Below are positions 6,562-15,230 of a stretch of DNA of 64,000 bases, piece by piece. The notes beneath the pieces are model-generated. The model was not told where the DNA came from. It saw nothing but the letters and a program-made list of their open reading frames with translations, and ran no database searches. The position numbers and the translations under genes were made by a program. Position 1 is the first letter of the stretch; each line of letters begins with the position of its first letter. The stretch lies in the NCBI GenBank assembly GCA_002307065.1, contig DBTN01000009.1:51025-115024 (forward strand). The letters are read 5' to 3'. Origin of the DNA: Akkermansiaceae bacterium UBA1315 (GTDB lineage Bacteria; Verrucomicrobiota; Verrucomicrobiia; Verrucomicrobiales; Akkermansiaceae).

Positions 6562-8454
6562 ATGTCTGGCAGCGAGATGTTCAAATACCCCAAAAGTTAC
6601 GATGTGATTGTGATTGGCGCCGGCCATGCCGGTGTGGAGGCAGCCCTTGCCGCAGCACGTCTTGGCTGCCAAGTCGCCGTATTGACGCAGAATCTCGATA
6701 CGGTCGGACAGATGTCGTGTAACCCCGCGATCGGCGGCTTGGCCAAGGCTCACATGGTTCGGGAAATCGATGCACTGGGGGGCATCATGGGGCTTAACAC
6801 GGATGCCACTGCGATTCAGTGGCGGATGCTTAACGCTTCAAAGGGTCCGTCCGTCCGCGCTCCACGTGCTCAGTGCGATAAAAAAGCCTACCAATTTCGA
6901 ATCAAGCGCGAGCTGGAAGCTGCACCGGGTGTGGATCTGCATCAGGGGAACGTCGCGGATCTTTTGGTGGAAAATGATCGGATCACTGGTGTGTCCACTT
7001 CGCTGGGCATGGAGATCTCTGGGAAATCCGTCATTCTGAGCGCAGGAACCTTCATGCGTGGACTCATGCACGTTGGTCTCAGAAATGAAAAAGGCGGACG
7101 AATGGGTGACGCCACGTCCACGGTTTCCGATTCGCTTCGTCGGCTCGGGTTTGAGGTGGATCGTTTCAAAACCGGTACGCCTTGCCGCTTGAACGGCCGC
7201 TCGATCGATTTTTCTCGCTGTGAACGTCAGGGAGGTGATGAGCCCATTCCGAAATTCAGTTTCATGGCCGACACCCTCCGAAAGGGGAAAGACGACCTTT
7301 TTACCCTCAATCCTTGGGGTGATCCCTCGTTCCACGTGGAACAAATGCCCTGCTGGATCACTTATACCAATCCCCAAACACACGAGATCATTCGCCAAAA
7401 CTTGGATCAATCTCCAATGTATTGTGGGATTATCGAAGGGGTTGGCCCGCGATATTGCCCATCGATCGAGGATAAAGTCGTCCGGTTTGCGGAAAAAGAA
7501 CGCCATCAGGTGTTTTTGGAACCGGAGGGTCGGCACACCCTGGAGTATTACGTGAATGGCGTTTCGACTTCGCTGCCGTACGAGGTTCAGCTGGCTTTCC
7601 TGAGAACCATTCCCGGTTTGGAAAAGTGTGAGATTTTGCGGCCCGGTTACGCAGTGGAATACGATTATTGCCCTCCGACGCAGCTTTCGTCGACCTTGGA
7701 GACGAAGCGGGTAGAGGGCCTTTATTTCGCTGGACAGATCAACGGAACTTCCGGTTACGAGGAAGCAGCCGGCCAGGGTCTCGTGGCGGGTGCCAACGCC
7801 GCTCTCAAGGTGCTGGGCCGCCCAGAGTTCATCTTGGGGCGCGACGAAGCCTATCTCGGGGTGATGGTGGACGATTTGGTGACGCGAGGTTGCACGGAGC
7901 CCTACCGGATGTTCACGAGTCGGGCCGAATATCGGTTGTTGCTTCGCCAAGACAATGCCGACCTCCGATTGACCCCCAAAGCGGCTGAAATCGGGCTGGT
8001 GACCGGTGAGCGCGCCGAACGAGTGCGGGAAAAACTTGCGGCTCACGAACGGGCTGACGTCTGGGTCCGTCAAAAGACTCACGACGGCGTGAAACTCGAC
8101 CAGTGGTTCCGTCAGCCGGATCATTCTTGGGAAAACTTACCCGCGGAGATCCTCCAAGAGTTCCACGTGGAACTTTGGCCGATGATTGAGACGAATTTCC
8201 GCTATGAGGGTCATCTCGGCAGGCAGCAGACTCAGATCAACCGGATGGCCCGCCAAGAGGGGAAAAAAATTCCTCTGGAAGTGGATTATTCGGCGATTCG
8301 AGGGCTGAAAAAAGAGGCCCAGATTCGTTTTTCGGAGATCCGGCCGCTGACGATTGGTCAAGCGAGCCGAATTCCCGGGATTACCCCTGCGGACGTCGGA
8401 ATGCTGGCGGTCTGGCTGGAGAAGCTGGAACGGGCGGAAGCGGTCGAAAAATGA
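6562..8454 (+). CDS. mnmG: tRNA uridine-5-carboxymethylaminomethyl modification enzyme MnmG
   Basis: A 630-residue FAD-dependent enzyme that, with MnmE, modifies the wobble uridine of several tRNAs. The N-terminal FAD-binding motif GAGHAGVEAALAAARLG (residues about 19-35) and the family signature CNPAIGGLAKAHMVREID (about 53-70) are intact, as is the C-terminal helical domain. The length is normal. The start is ATG 6562 with the short upstream purine stretch TTAGG; an ATG five codons later is possible. The coding sequence contains two perfect parS-like palindromes, each read as Phe-His-Val-Glu. The gene is often close to the replication origin, which fits. No rsmG follows; the next gene is convergent. 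Confidence 0.97.
   Translation: MSGSEMFKYPKSYDVIVIGAGHAGVEAALAAARLGCQVAVLTQNLDTVGQMSCNPAIGGLAKAHMVREIDALGGIMGLNTDATAIQWRMLNASKGPSVRAPRAQCDKKAYQFRIKRELEAAPGVDLHQGNVADLLVENDRITGVSTSLGMEISGKSVILSAGTFMRGLMHVGLRNEKGGRMGDATSTVSDSLRRLGFEVDRFKTGTPCRLNGRSIDFSRCERQGGDEPIPKFSFMADTLRKGKDDLFTLNPWGDPSFHVEQMPCWITYTNPQTHEIIRQNLDQSPMYCGIIEGVGPRYCPSIEDKVVRFAEKERHQVFLEPEGRHTLEYYVNGVSTSLPYEVQLAFLRTIPGLEKCEILRPGYAVEYDYCPPTQLSSTLETKRVEGLYFAGQINGTSGYEEAAGQGLVAGANAALKVLGRPEFILGRDEAYLGVMVDDLVTRGCTEPYRMFTSRAEYRLLLRQDNADLRLTPKAAEIGLVTGERAERVREKLAAHERADVWVRQKTHDGVKLDQWFRQPDHSWENLPAEILQEFHVELWPMIETNFRYEGHLGRQQTQINRMARQEGKKIPLEVDYSAIRGLKKEAQIRFSEIRPLTIGQASRIPGITPADVGMLAVWLEKLERAEAVEK
7328..7343. promoter_or_regulatory. 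Predicted parS site 2, inside mnmG
   Basis: CGTTCCACGTGGAACA carries the same perfect 14-bp core as the site upstream of the gene. It encodes part of Ser-Phe-His-Val-Glu-Gln, so the sequence serves both protein and, by prediction, ParB binding. Confidence 0.75.
8159..8174. promoter_or_regulatory. Predicted parS site 3, inside mnmG
   Basis: AGTTCCACGTGGAACT is a perfect 16-bp palindrome with the same 14-bp core, encoding Phe-His-Val-Glu-Leu. Three copies within 1.7 kb, and none seen elsewhere in the window, point to a partition locus. Confidence 0.75.
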
Positions 8455-8455
8455 G

Positions 8456-8866
8456 TCAGACGGGCCCAGTGGGCCAATCGGCGGGAAGCCGCATCGGTTT
8501 TCCCTCAGGCATTTTCACGAGGGCTAGTGCCTGCCTTGCGGTGACTAGCAACTGCCCGTCGCTTTCGCGGATCATTTCGAACGCGCACCAGAACCGGGCG
8601 CGGGAGATTTCTTCGAGTCGTCCGCGGATCGTCAACCAGTCACCGAGTTTCGCGGAGCGCCGATAATCGATTTCGGTTCGCACGACTACGGGGAAAACCT
8701 GGGTTTCAGACATCGACCGGAGATCCATGCCAAGTTTCGCGGCCAATCGCGTGCGACAGGTTTCGATCATCCGCAGGTAGGCGATGTTGTGAACGACCCC
8801 GCCACAATCGGTGTCGAAAAACATGACTTCCTCGCGGGTTTCGATGGTCGTTTCTCCGGAAAACAT
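8456..8866 (-). CDS. Acyl-CoA thioesterase, 4HBT/YbgC family
   Basis: A 136-residue hot-dog-fold thioesterase of the YbgC/FcbC type, which hydrolyses short or hydroxybenzoyl acyl-CoA thioesters in the cytoplasm. The active-site motif is DTDCGGVVHN (residues about 18-27), with the catalytic Asp and the following Gly-Val-Val-His. The later segment V-R-T-E-I-D-Y-R-R-S-A is also typical. The length matches the family. Its stop lies one base past the mnmG stop, so the two genes converge without spacer. The substrate is unknown. Confidence 0.9.
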   Translation of the reverse strand: MFSGETTIETREEVMFFDTDCGGVVHNIAYLRMIETCRTRLAAKLGMDLRSMSETQVFPVVVRTEIDYRRSAKLGDWLTIRGRLEEISRARFWCAFEMIRESDGQLLVTARQALALVKMPEGKPMRLPADWPTGPV

Positions 8867-8943
8867 GAGATATCCATGGAGCAGATTGAGCCACTTTGCA
8901 ATGTTGGCTTGAGCTGACTCGTATCACTGACATCGTAGTGTTT

Positions 8944-10692
8944 ATGCCGAAAAGAAAAGTTCTATCGTATCTGGTTTGCCTCTTCATGGTCATGCTGAGC
9001 GAGGGCTTTGCGGCACCGTTTGTTCCTCCTCAGGAAGGGCCTGTGGCATTTCGACGGGACCGGCTGCCCTTGGATCCGGAAACGATGGTGTCGCTCTCTG
9101 AGCAGCTCCACATCCTCGCAGCAGGACAGGGAATGGATCGAGCGGAAGATCGTCGCGCCACCGCCCAGATGCTAGCGCTGGCGTTGGCTTTAAACCCGGT
9201 GAATCCGCAGGCGCGTGCGGCGGTGAAATCATTGACGGAAGGTGCCGAAGGCATGGGGGTTCCCGATGCTGAAAGGCTGGAGCGGAGCCGTTCGCGGATC
9301 TGGAACACTCTGGCCTGGCTTGAGACGCCAAAAGCCGGCCCGGAGGGAAATGCGCTGGCGGCCTGTTTGGCAGACGTCATTGCCGCGTCAGATCCCAGTC
9401 ATCCACGGTCGGCAGCCGTCCGAGAGAAGGGAGAGAGGGGTGCATGGAACTCTTGGATTGCGCCCGTCGACCGGTTCGAAGACCTGAAAATTGAGCAAAA
9501 TCAGTTGGTTACGGAAAAATCGGACCAGGAAGAACCGGTTCAGACGGTAGCCCTCAAGTTAGAAAAGGCGGTGATCTCCACTCCGCTATGGATGGAGGAT
9601 TCAAAAACCAAAAGCAGCCGTCTCCTGTCGGTTCCGGTGACACTTTTAGCGGAACCTACTGGGGGTGATTTCACATTTTCGATCGAGGACACACCATTCT
9701 CCAGCGCGCTCGCCCAAATGAATCAAACGCTCAAGCAGGCTTTGGAAAAAGAGCACGGTGGCCTTCCGAAAACCGCACGAGTCACCCTGATCTGTGGCAA
9801 AGAAGAAAATTACCGATGGGGACAAAACCGGAATGCCATCTCTGGCGCTGCGGCTGTCTTGCTGAGTGCGGCGATTACCGGGCGCGAGCCGGACGCGACG
9901 GTGATCGGCTTGGTCGAAGCAGATGGTGCCTTCAAAGCGCCCAAGGATTTTTGGAATCGGCTCCGATCACTGATGGACTCCGATGCCCCGGGTGGAAAAC
10001 TCGTGGTTCCCACGGAAGCGGCAGACACGGTCGGGTTCATCCTAGCGTTAGAACGGCCGGAGTTTTTCTTTAAATATGAGGTGATGACGGCGTCAAATCT
10101 TACGGAACTTCTTGATCGGAGCGCGAAGATTCCATCATCCGAGATTCAGGACCTTTCCGTCAAATTTCGAGACATTCGGGAAAAGGGAGCATCTCAACCT
10201 CTCAGCTCATACGTGGCGAACCGGTTTATCCGCCAACGGCTGAACGATCTCGTGTCTGCGGCTCCTTATCATCTTTCTGCAAAGTGGCTCGCCGTTCAGG
10301 CGGCGGGTGAGCGTCCTACGCGGCTGCCTCGAAACCTGCTCGCGTTCGAATACCAGCGAGCGATTGCTCCAATGGCTTGGATTTTGAACGAACCGTTCGT
10401 CGGGTTTGATACCGAGCGGCTCGATCAAACCTATGAAACCTGTCGGGCAGAGGTCGATTTGTTAGAACGCTACGTCGACACCGCCGACCGTGACCTGCAT
10501 TTGCGGGTTCGTGATTTGACGACTTCGATGCGGACGTTTTCCCGTGGCACCCGCATTCGAGGAGCAGAAATGAGCGGCAAAGCCGCGACCGTTCTCGCGT
10601 ACGATCTGATGATTCGATCGTATGCTCTGATTCATGAAGAGCTGGCAGCGCTTACCGAACCCGAAGATCGCCGCGAGCTGCCACCCCCTTGA
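8944..10692 (+). CDS. Exported protein with a Lon-protease-like segment
   Basis: A 582-residue protein with an N-terminal signal peptide (KRKVLSYLVCLFMVMLSEGFA). An Ala/Leu-rich region around residues 60-110 resembles one or two TPR helices. The stretch at about 297-370 (NAISGAAAVLLSAAITG, then VEADGAFKAPKDFWNRL, then GGKLVVPTEA) follows the layout of the Lon proteolytic domain: serine loop and helix, strand with Gly, helix with Lys, then a V-x-P-x-E loop. The likeness is by eye. A Ser near 299 and Lys near 334 could be the dyad, but the canonical P-S-A-G is not present. The function is unknown. The start is ATG 8944, chosen because the signal peptide begins there. A predicted extracytoplasmic Lon-like protein would be unusual. 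Confidence 0.7.
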   Translation: MPKRKVLSYLVCLFMVMLSEGFAAPFVPPQEGPVAFRRDRLPLDPETMVSLSEQLHILAAGQGMDRAEDRRATAQMLALALALNPVNPQARAAVKSLTEGAEGMGVPDAERLERSRSRIWNTLAWLETPKAGPEGNALAACLADVIAASDPSHPRSAAVREKGERGAWNSWIAPVDRFEDLKIEQNQLVTEKSDQEEPVQTVALKLEKAVISTPLWMEDSKTKSSRLLSVPVTLLAEPTGGDFTFSIEDTPFSSALAQMNQTLKQALEKEHGGLPKTARVTLICGKEENYRWGQNRNAISGAAAVLLSAAITGREPDATVIGLVEADGAFKAPKDFWNRLRSLMDSDAPGGKLVVPTEAADTVGFILALERPEFFFKYEVMTASNLTELLDRSAKIPSSEIQDLSVKFRDIREKGASQPLSSYVANRFIRQRLNDLVSAAPYHLSAKWLAVQAAGERPTRLPRNLLAFEYQRAIAPMAWILNEPFVGFDTERLDQTYETCRAEVDLLERYVDTADRDLHLRVRDLTTSMRTFSRGTRIRGAEMSGKAATVLAYDLMIRSYALIHEELAALTEPEDRRELPPP

Positions 10693-10744
10693 GATTTCCT
10701 CAATTCGCCTTGGCCCATCGGTCGACTGAAGACACTCTTGGGAA

Positions 10745-12964
10745 GTGAACGCTCGTGTGCTGATCGACGGCCCTTCGGAGCTGGTTTTTGACTACGCCAT
10801 CCCTGCCGGGATGGGGGTTCAAGCTGGTTGCCGGGTCCGTGTGCCCTTGAGGCGGAAATCCGCGACCGGAACGGTGCTGTCGATCGCGGAGCCGGAGCAG
10901 CAAGATTTCGCACTGCGCGAGCTGGATTCTCTGATCGATCCCGAACCGCTGATCACCCCGGTCCTGCTGCGAACGGGAGAGTGGATCGCAAACTACTATG
11001 GATGTAGTATTGAATCGGTGATCCGCTCGCTGGTTCCGGAGGCCGTCCGGTCCGAGGAAAATTCGGCCAAGACGCGCCGTATTGCCGTTTTGGAAAAGGA
11101 ACCGGTTCCAGAAAGTTTGGAAAAGCTCGCGAAGCGCGCGCCACGGCAGCATGCGATTCTAACGCTTCTCACCCATACGGCTGACCGCCGTCTTCCGGTG
11201 AGCGATCTCGGCGAAGGAAATTCTGCGGCGTTAAAAGCGCTGGAGAAGAACGGTTTCATCCGGTTGGAAACGGAGGAAGTCCGCCGTGATCCCGACGCGG
11301 ATGGCGTCGAAGAGATCCTCGAATTTAAACCCCTTCAGCTCAATTCCGAACAAGAAGTGGCTCTGGAGCAAGTGGTTGAGGCGATCGCCCACCCCGATAC
11401 CGCGCGGCCGATTCTTTTGCTAGGCGTGACGGGTTCTGGGAAAACCGAAGTCTATCTTCAGGCGGCTCAACGGGCGCTGGACCTGGGCAAAACGGTATTG
11501 GTGCTGGTCCCGGAAATTTCTCTCACTCCGCAAACGGTTAGAAGATTCAAATCCCGCTTCTCCGCGATGCAGGATCAGGTCGCCGTGTTGCATTCCAATT
11601 TGTCCCAAGGGGAACGTTTTGACGAATGGCATCGTATCCGAAAAGGCCTCGCCCGCATCGTGATCGGCGCGCGTTCCGCAGTCTTCGCGCCGCTGCCGAA
11701 TCTGGGGCTGATCCTCGTCGATGAAGAACACGAGAATTCCTATAAACAGGAAAATCCGCCGAGATATCATGGACGTGACGTCGCGGTATTAAGAGCGGCT
11801 TTTGAACCTTGTGCCATCGTCCTGGGATCGGCCACGCCATCGTTGGAGTCATGGCATAACACCCAAACAGAAAAATATCACCTGATCCGGCTGAAGCAAC
11901 GAGCGGATGGGCAATCGATGCCATTGGTTCGAGTGGTCGACATGCGCCTTGAAGCGGCCAAACAAAAGGGGAATTTGCCGATTCTTTCCGACAAACTCCG
12001 CACCGCGCTGGAGCAAAGATTGGAGAAAGGTGAGCAATCGATCCTTTTCCTCAACCGCCGTGGGTTCGCCCGCTCTTTGCAATGTCCTTCTTGCGGATAT
12101 GTTTGTCAGTGTCCGCATTGTGCGGTGGCTTTGACCTATCATCGCACGGATGAACGACTGGTATGTCATGTCTGTGGCCATACTTCGATCGTGCCGAGGA
12201 AATGTCCGGAATGCAAAAGTCCCGCGATTTTGCTTCAAGGATATGGGACTCAAAAAGTCGAAGAGGTCTTAGCAAAGGTGTTACCCACTGCGAAGTTCGC
12301 ACGCATTGATGCAGACGCGATGCGAAGAAAACACGCCTTGCGAGATACGTTGAACGCATTCAAAGCGCATAAGATCGATATTCTGATCGGCACCCAAATG
12401 ATCGCGAAAGGTTTGCATTTTCCCAATGTCACCTTGGTCGGGATTTTGAATGCGGATCTCGGATTGCATGTTCCCGATTTCCGGGCGGGAGAGAGGACCT
12501 TTCAATTGCTGACTCAAGTCGCAGGGCGCGCGGGCCGTGGGGACTTGGAAGGCGAAGTGATCGTGCAAACCTTCACTCCGCATTCGCCATCGATCCAGTA
12601 CGCGCGGAAGCATGACTTCGATGGATTTTCCGAACAGGAGATGGAATTTCGCAAAGCGTTTTCCTATCCGCCCTTTGCGCACTGCGGCGTGCTCACCGCA
12701 CGATCCACGCATGAACGTCGCGCCGAGTTCACGTTGCAAACTCTGCATGTCCGATTAAAGGAAAATTTACCGGCTGATATGGTTTTGGGAGAGGTTTTGC
12801 CCTCACCGCTCATCCGGTCGCATGGGCAATTTCGTTTCCAGATCACGCTTCGGTCGCATCGGGCGCGGCCCCTGACCCGTCATGTGCAAGCGGTGCTCGC
12901 CCGCACGACCCTGCCGGAAGACGTGACCGTCGTCTTTGATATGGACGCCTTGAATTTTTCGTAA
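10745..12964 (+). CDS. priA: Primosomal protein N' (replication restart helicase PriA)
   Basis: A 739-residue 3'-5' DNA helicase that reloads the replisome at stalled forks. The N-terminal DNA-binding domain is followed by Walker A GVTGSGKTEVYL (about residues 227-238), the DEEH box followed by NSYKQE, and the zinc-binding insertion with four Cys pairs (CPSC, CPHC, CHVC, CPEC at about 445-500). The helicase C-terminal motifs GTQMIAKG and QVAGRAGRG follow. The start is GTG 10745, 52 bp after the upstream gene, which gives a normal N-terminus. Length and motifs are complete, so the gene should be functional. Confidence 0.97.
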   Translation: MNARVLIDGPSELVFDYAIPAGMGVQAGCRVRVPLRRKSATGTVLSIAEPEQQDFALRELDSLIDPEPLITPVLLRTGEWIANYYGCSIESVIRSLVPEAVRSEENSAKTRRIAVLEKEPVPESLEKLAKRAPRQHAILTLLTHTADRRLPVSDLGEGNSAALKALEKNGFIRLETEEVRRDPDADGVEEILEFKPLQLNSEQEVALEQVVEAIAHPDTARPILLLGVTGSGKTEVYLQAAQRALDLGKTVLVLVPEISLTPQTVRRFKSRFSAMQDQVAVLHSNLSQGERFDEWHRIRKGLARIVIGARSAVFAPLPNLGLILVDEEHENSYKQENPPRYHGRDVAVLRAAFEPCAIVLGSATPSLESWHNTQTEKYHLIRLKQRADGQSMPLVRVVDMRLEAAKQKGNLPILSDKLRTALEQRLEKGEQSILFLNRRGFARSLQCPSCGYVCQCPHCAVALTYHRTDERLVCHVCGHTSIVPRKCPECKSPAILLQGYGTQKVEEVLAKVLPTAKFARIDADAMRRKHALRDTLNAFKAHKIDILIGTQMIAKGLHFPNVTLVGILNADLGLHVPDFRAGERTFQLLTQVAGRAGRGDLEGEVIVQTFTPHSPSIQYARKHDFDGFSEQEMEFRKAFSYPPFAHCGVLTARSTHERRAEFTLQTLHVRLKENLPADMVLGEVLPSPLIRSHGQFRFQITLRSHRARPLTRHVQAVLARTTLPEDVTVVFDMDALNFS

Positions 12965-13081
12965 CCGGTTCTGCGGTGACGAAGGCTGCTGCGAAGATTG
13001 CCTGAGGAGTGACAGCAAAAAAAATCTAGAAATAGGTTCCGAATTCTGTAGGGTTTTTCCGCCCCCTGATCCCCCCGTTTA

Positions 13082-13930
13082 ATGAATTCATCTGTTCAGC
13101 TTCCGCGGCCGATTCGCGCAACTCATCTTGTGGATATTGGTGCCAATCCGGTGGATGGAGATCCGCCGTATCGGCCGATGATGAATGCAGGTCTCTGCCG
13201 GGTGACCGGTTTTGAGCCGCAGCAAGAGGCGTTGGCAGAGTTAAATGAAAAAAAGAGCGAGCTAGAGACCTATCTTCCATACGCGGTGGGAGATGGAAAG
13301 ACTCATACCCTGAAGATATGTCGTGGCTCGGGAATGACGAGTTTGCTGGAACCCGATCTTGCGAGCTTGAACTTGTTTGAAGTTCTCAAACCGTATGCTG
13401 AAGTCATTTCTCGCGTACCGATCGAGACGAGGCGGCTTGACGAGATCGATGAGATCCAAGAGATGGATTTCCTGAAGATCGATATCCAAGGCGGAGAACT
13501 CGAGGTGTTTAAAAATGGCACCGAAAAGCTGAAAAATACGGTGGCGATCCAAGTTGAGATTTCCTTCATCACCCTTTATGAGAACCAGCCGGGAATGGGG
13601 GAGATCGATGTGGAGCTGAGGCGGCAGGGGTTTGTTCCACACTGTTTCGCTGCAGTGAAACAATGGCCGATTGCGCCGTGCGTGGTGAACCATGAACCGA
13701 GAAGGGCGCTCAATCAGTTATTGGAAGCCGATCTGGTATACGTCAGAGATTTTTCACGACCGGATTCGATGACGGATGAACAGCTCAAGCATTTGGCGTT
13801 GATCGTTCATCACTGCTACCGGAGTTATGATCTCGCGCTGCGTTGCGTGATGTTGCTTGAGCAGCGCGGAGTCATACCAACGGGATCACAGGCAAAATAC
13901 CTGCAATCGTTCTCTCGAGCTCACTCATAA
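13082..13930 (+). CDS. FkbM-family methyltransferase
   Basis: A 282-residue predicted SAM-dependent O-methyltransferase of the FkbM family, commonly attached to polysaccharide or glycolipid loci. The SAM-binding motif VDIGANP is at residues 17-23. FEPQQEA follows around 44, and the FkbM-type LKIDIQGGELEVFKNG is near 138-155, with VEISF following. The C-terminal 80 residues extend beyond the domain and are not recognised. The gene precedes a GT2 gene by 10 bp in the same direction, so both probably act on the same surface glycan. The start is ATG 13082. Confidence 0.85.
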   Translation: MNSSVQLPRPIRATHLVDIGANPVDGDPPYRPMMNAGLCRVTGFEPQQEALAELNEKKSELETYLPYAVGDGKTHTLKICRGSGMTSLLEPDLASLNLFEVLKPYAEVISRVPIETRRLDEIDEIQEMDFLKIDIQGGELEVFKNGTEKLKNTVAIQVEISFITLYENQPGMGEIDVELRRQGFVPHCFAAVKQWPIAPCVVNHEPRRALNQLLEADLVYVRDFSRPDSMTDEQLKHLALIVHHCYRSYDLALRCVMLLEQRGVIPTGSQAKYLQSFSRAHS

Positions 13931-13940
13931 CTCTACGACC

Positions 13941-15092
13941 ATGCCTACGATTGGACTCTGCATGATTGTAAAAAACGAGGCGCACGTCATCGTTCGCTGC
14001 CTTGAAAAAGCGATTCCTCTGATCGACTATGTGTGGATCACGGATACCGGTTCGACGGATGGAACACAAAACGTCATCCGAGATTTTCTTTCCAAGCACC
14101 AAATCCCGGGTGAAGTGGTTGACGTGCCATGGCAGGATTTTGCACACAACCGGTCCTTAGCCATGCAGATGCTACGGGAGCGAAATGAAGTGGATTATGG
14201 CCTCATGTTGGATGCCGACAATTATTTGGTGTTTGATTCTAAATTCGACCCGAAGAAATTTAAAGATTCGTTAAAGGCTGATTTGTATGATGTTCCTGTC
14301 CGCTCGGGAATTTCGACCCACTATTCTCCCTTGTTGTTCAGCAACCGAATCGCCTATATTTACAAAGCGGTTCTGCATGAGTATTTGGAAGTGCCCGCGG
14401 ACATTCGCCGGGCCCAGGTGACGGGTTTTTTAAGCCACCAAGTGCAGGATAGTGCGAGAAACCAGAATCCCCGGAAATATCTGGACGACGCGGAGGTGTT
14501 GGAAAACGCACTCCTCACCGAAACCGATCCATTTCTCAAAATCCGTTATACTTTTTATCTGGCGCAGAGTTATCGAGACGCGGATCTCCACGAAAAAGCG
14601 ATTGAAACGTATCTGAAGCGGTCCGAGCTTGGAGGGTGGAATGAAGAAATTTTCATCAGTCTCCTCTCGGTCGGTAGATTGCGGGAAAAATTGAAGCGCC
14701 CTCATCAGGACGTGATTGGGGCTTATCTGGATGCTTATGAGGCCTGTCCGACCCGGGCCGAATCGTTGCATGCTGCCGCTGCATATTGCCGGAGGACGAA
14801 AAAATATCGGCAAGCTTATCTTTTTGCAAAAGAAGGGCTGACCCTCTCGCTGCCTGTTCGGCCTCTTTTCGTGGAAAATTGGATTTATCACTACGGTTTG
14901 CTCGATGAATTTTCGATCGCAGCCTATTGGATCGGTAAGCCGAAGGAAGCGTTCGACTGTTGCGTCAAGCTTTTGAAAAATCCTTGGGTTCCGAAAAGCC
15001 AGCGAGCCCGGATTCACCAGAACGCCCAATATGCGATCGACCGGTTAGGACGGCCAAACTTAAAAAATTTGCTTCCTGAGGTAGAGGTCTAA
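13941..15092 (+). CDS. Family 2 glycosyltransferase with TPR-like C-terminus
   Basis: A 383-residue GT2 enzyme. It begins MPTIGLCMIVKNEAHVIVRC, carries TDTGSTDGT (about 37-45) and LMLDADN (about 92-98) as the nucleotide-sugar and metal-binding motifs, and continues with about 200 helical residues whose spacing (FYLAQSYRDADLHEKAIETY) looks like tetratricopeptide repeats. This architecture is common in bacterial GT2 proteins of unknown acceptor. The start is ATG 13941, just after the FkbM stop. The longer frame would overlap the upstream gene. A weak hairpin follows at 15097-15127. Confidence 0.88.
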   Translation: MPTIGLCMIVKNEAHVIVRCLEKAIPLIDYVWITDTGSTDGTQNVIRDFLSKHQIPGEVVDVPWQDFAHNRSLAMQMLRERNEVDYGLMLDADNYLVFDSKFDPKKFKDSLKADLYDVPVRSGISTHYSPLLFSNRIAYIYKAVLHEYLEVPADIRRAQVTGFLSHQVQDSARNQNPRKYLDDAEVLENALLTETDPFLKIRYTFYLAQSYRDADLHEKAIETYLKRSELGGWNEEIFISLLSVGRLREKLKRPHQDVIGAYLDAYEACPTRAESLHAAAAYCRRTKKYRQAYLFAKEGLTLSLPVRPLFVENWIYHYGLLDEFSIAAYWIGKPKEAFDCCVKLLKNPWVPKSQRARIHQNAQYAIDRLGRPNLKNLLPEVEV

Positions 15093-15096
15093 AGGC

Positions 15097-15127
15097 CGAG
15101 CGCATAAAAAAACAGACGCTCGTTTTT
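15097..15127 (+). terminator. Weak rho-independent terminator
   Basis: CGAGCG at 15097-15102 pairs with CGCTCG at 15117-15122, and TTTTT follows at 15123-15127. The stem is only six base pairs with a 14-nt loop, so the call is tentative. It lies just after the GT2 stop. Confidence 0.4.
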
Positions 15128-15230
15128 CATCTGTCTCAAGGGAATGCGGCACATGAGCGGTTGAATTTGTTCGTGGGGATTGTAGTCTAACATTCGACAA
15201 TTTGCGAAAGCGGTGTCGATTTACCATGTC

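Noticed and set aside
6838..8124. 428-residue minus-strand frame inside mnmG
   Set aside because: MnmG is unambiguous on the plus strand, and the antisense product has no family features.
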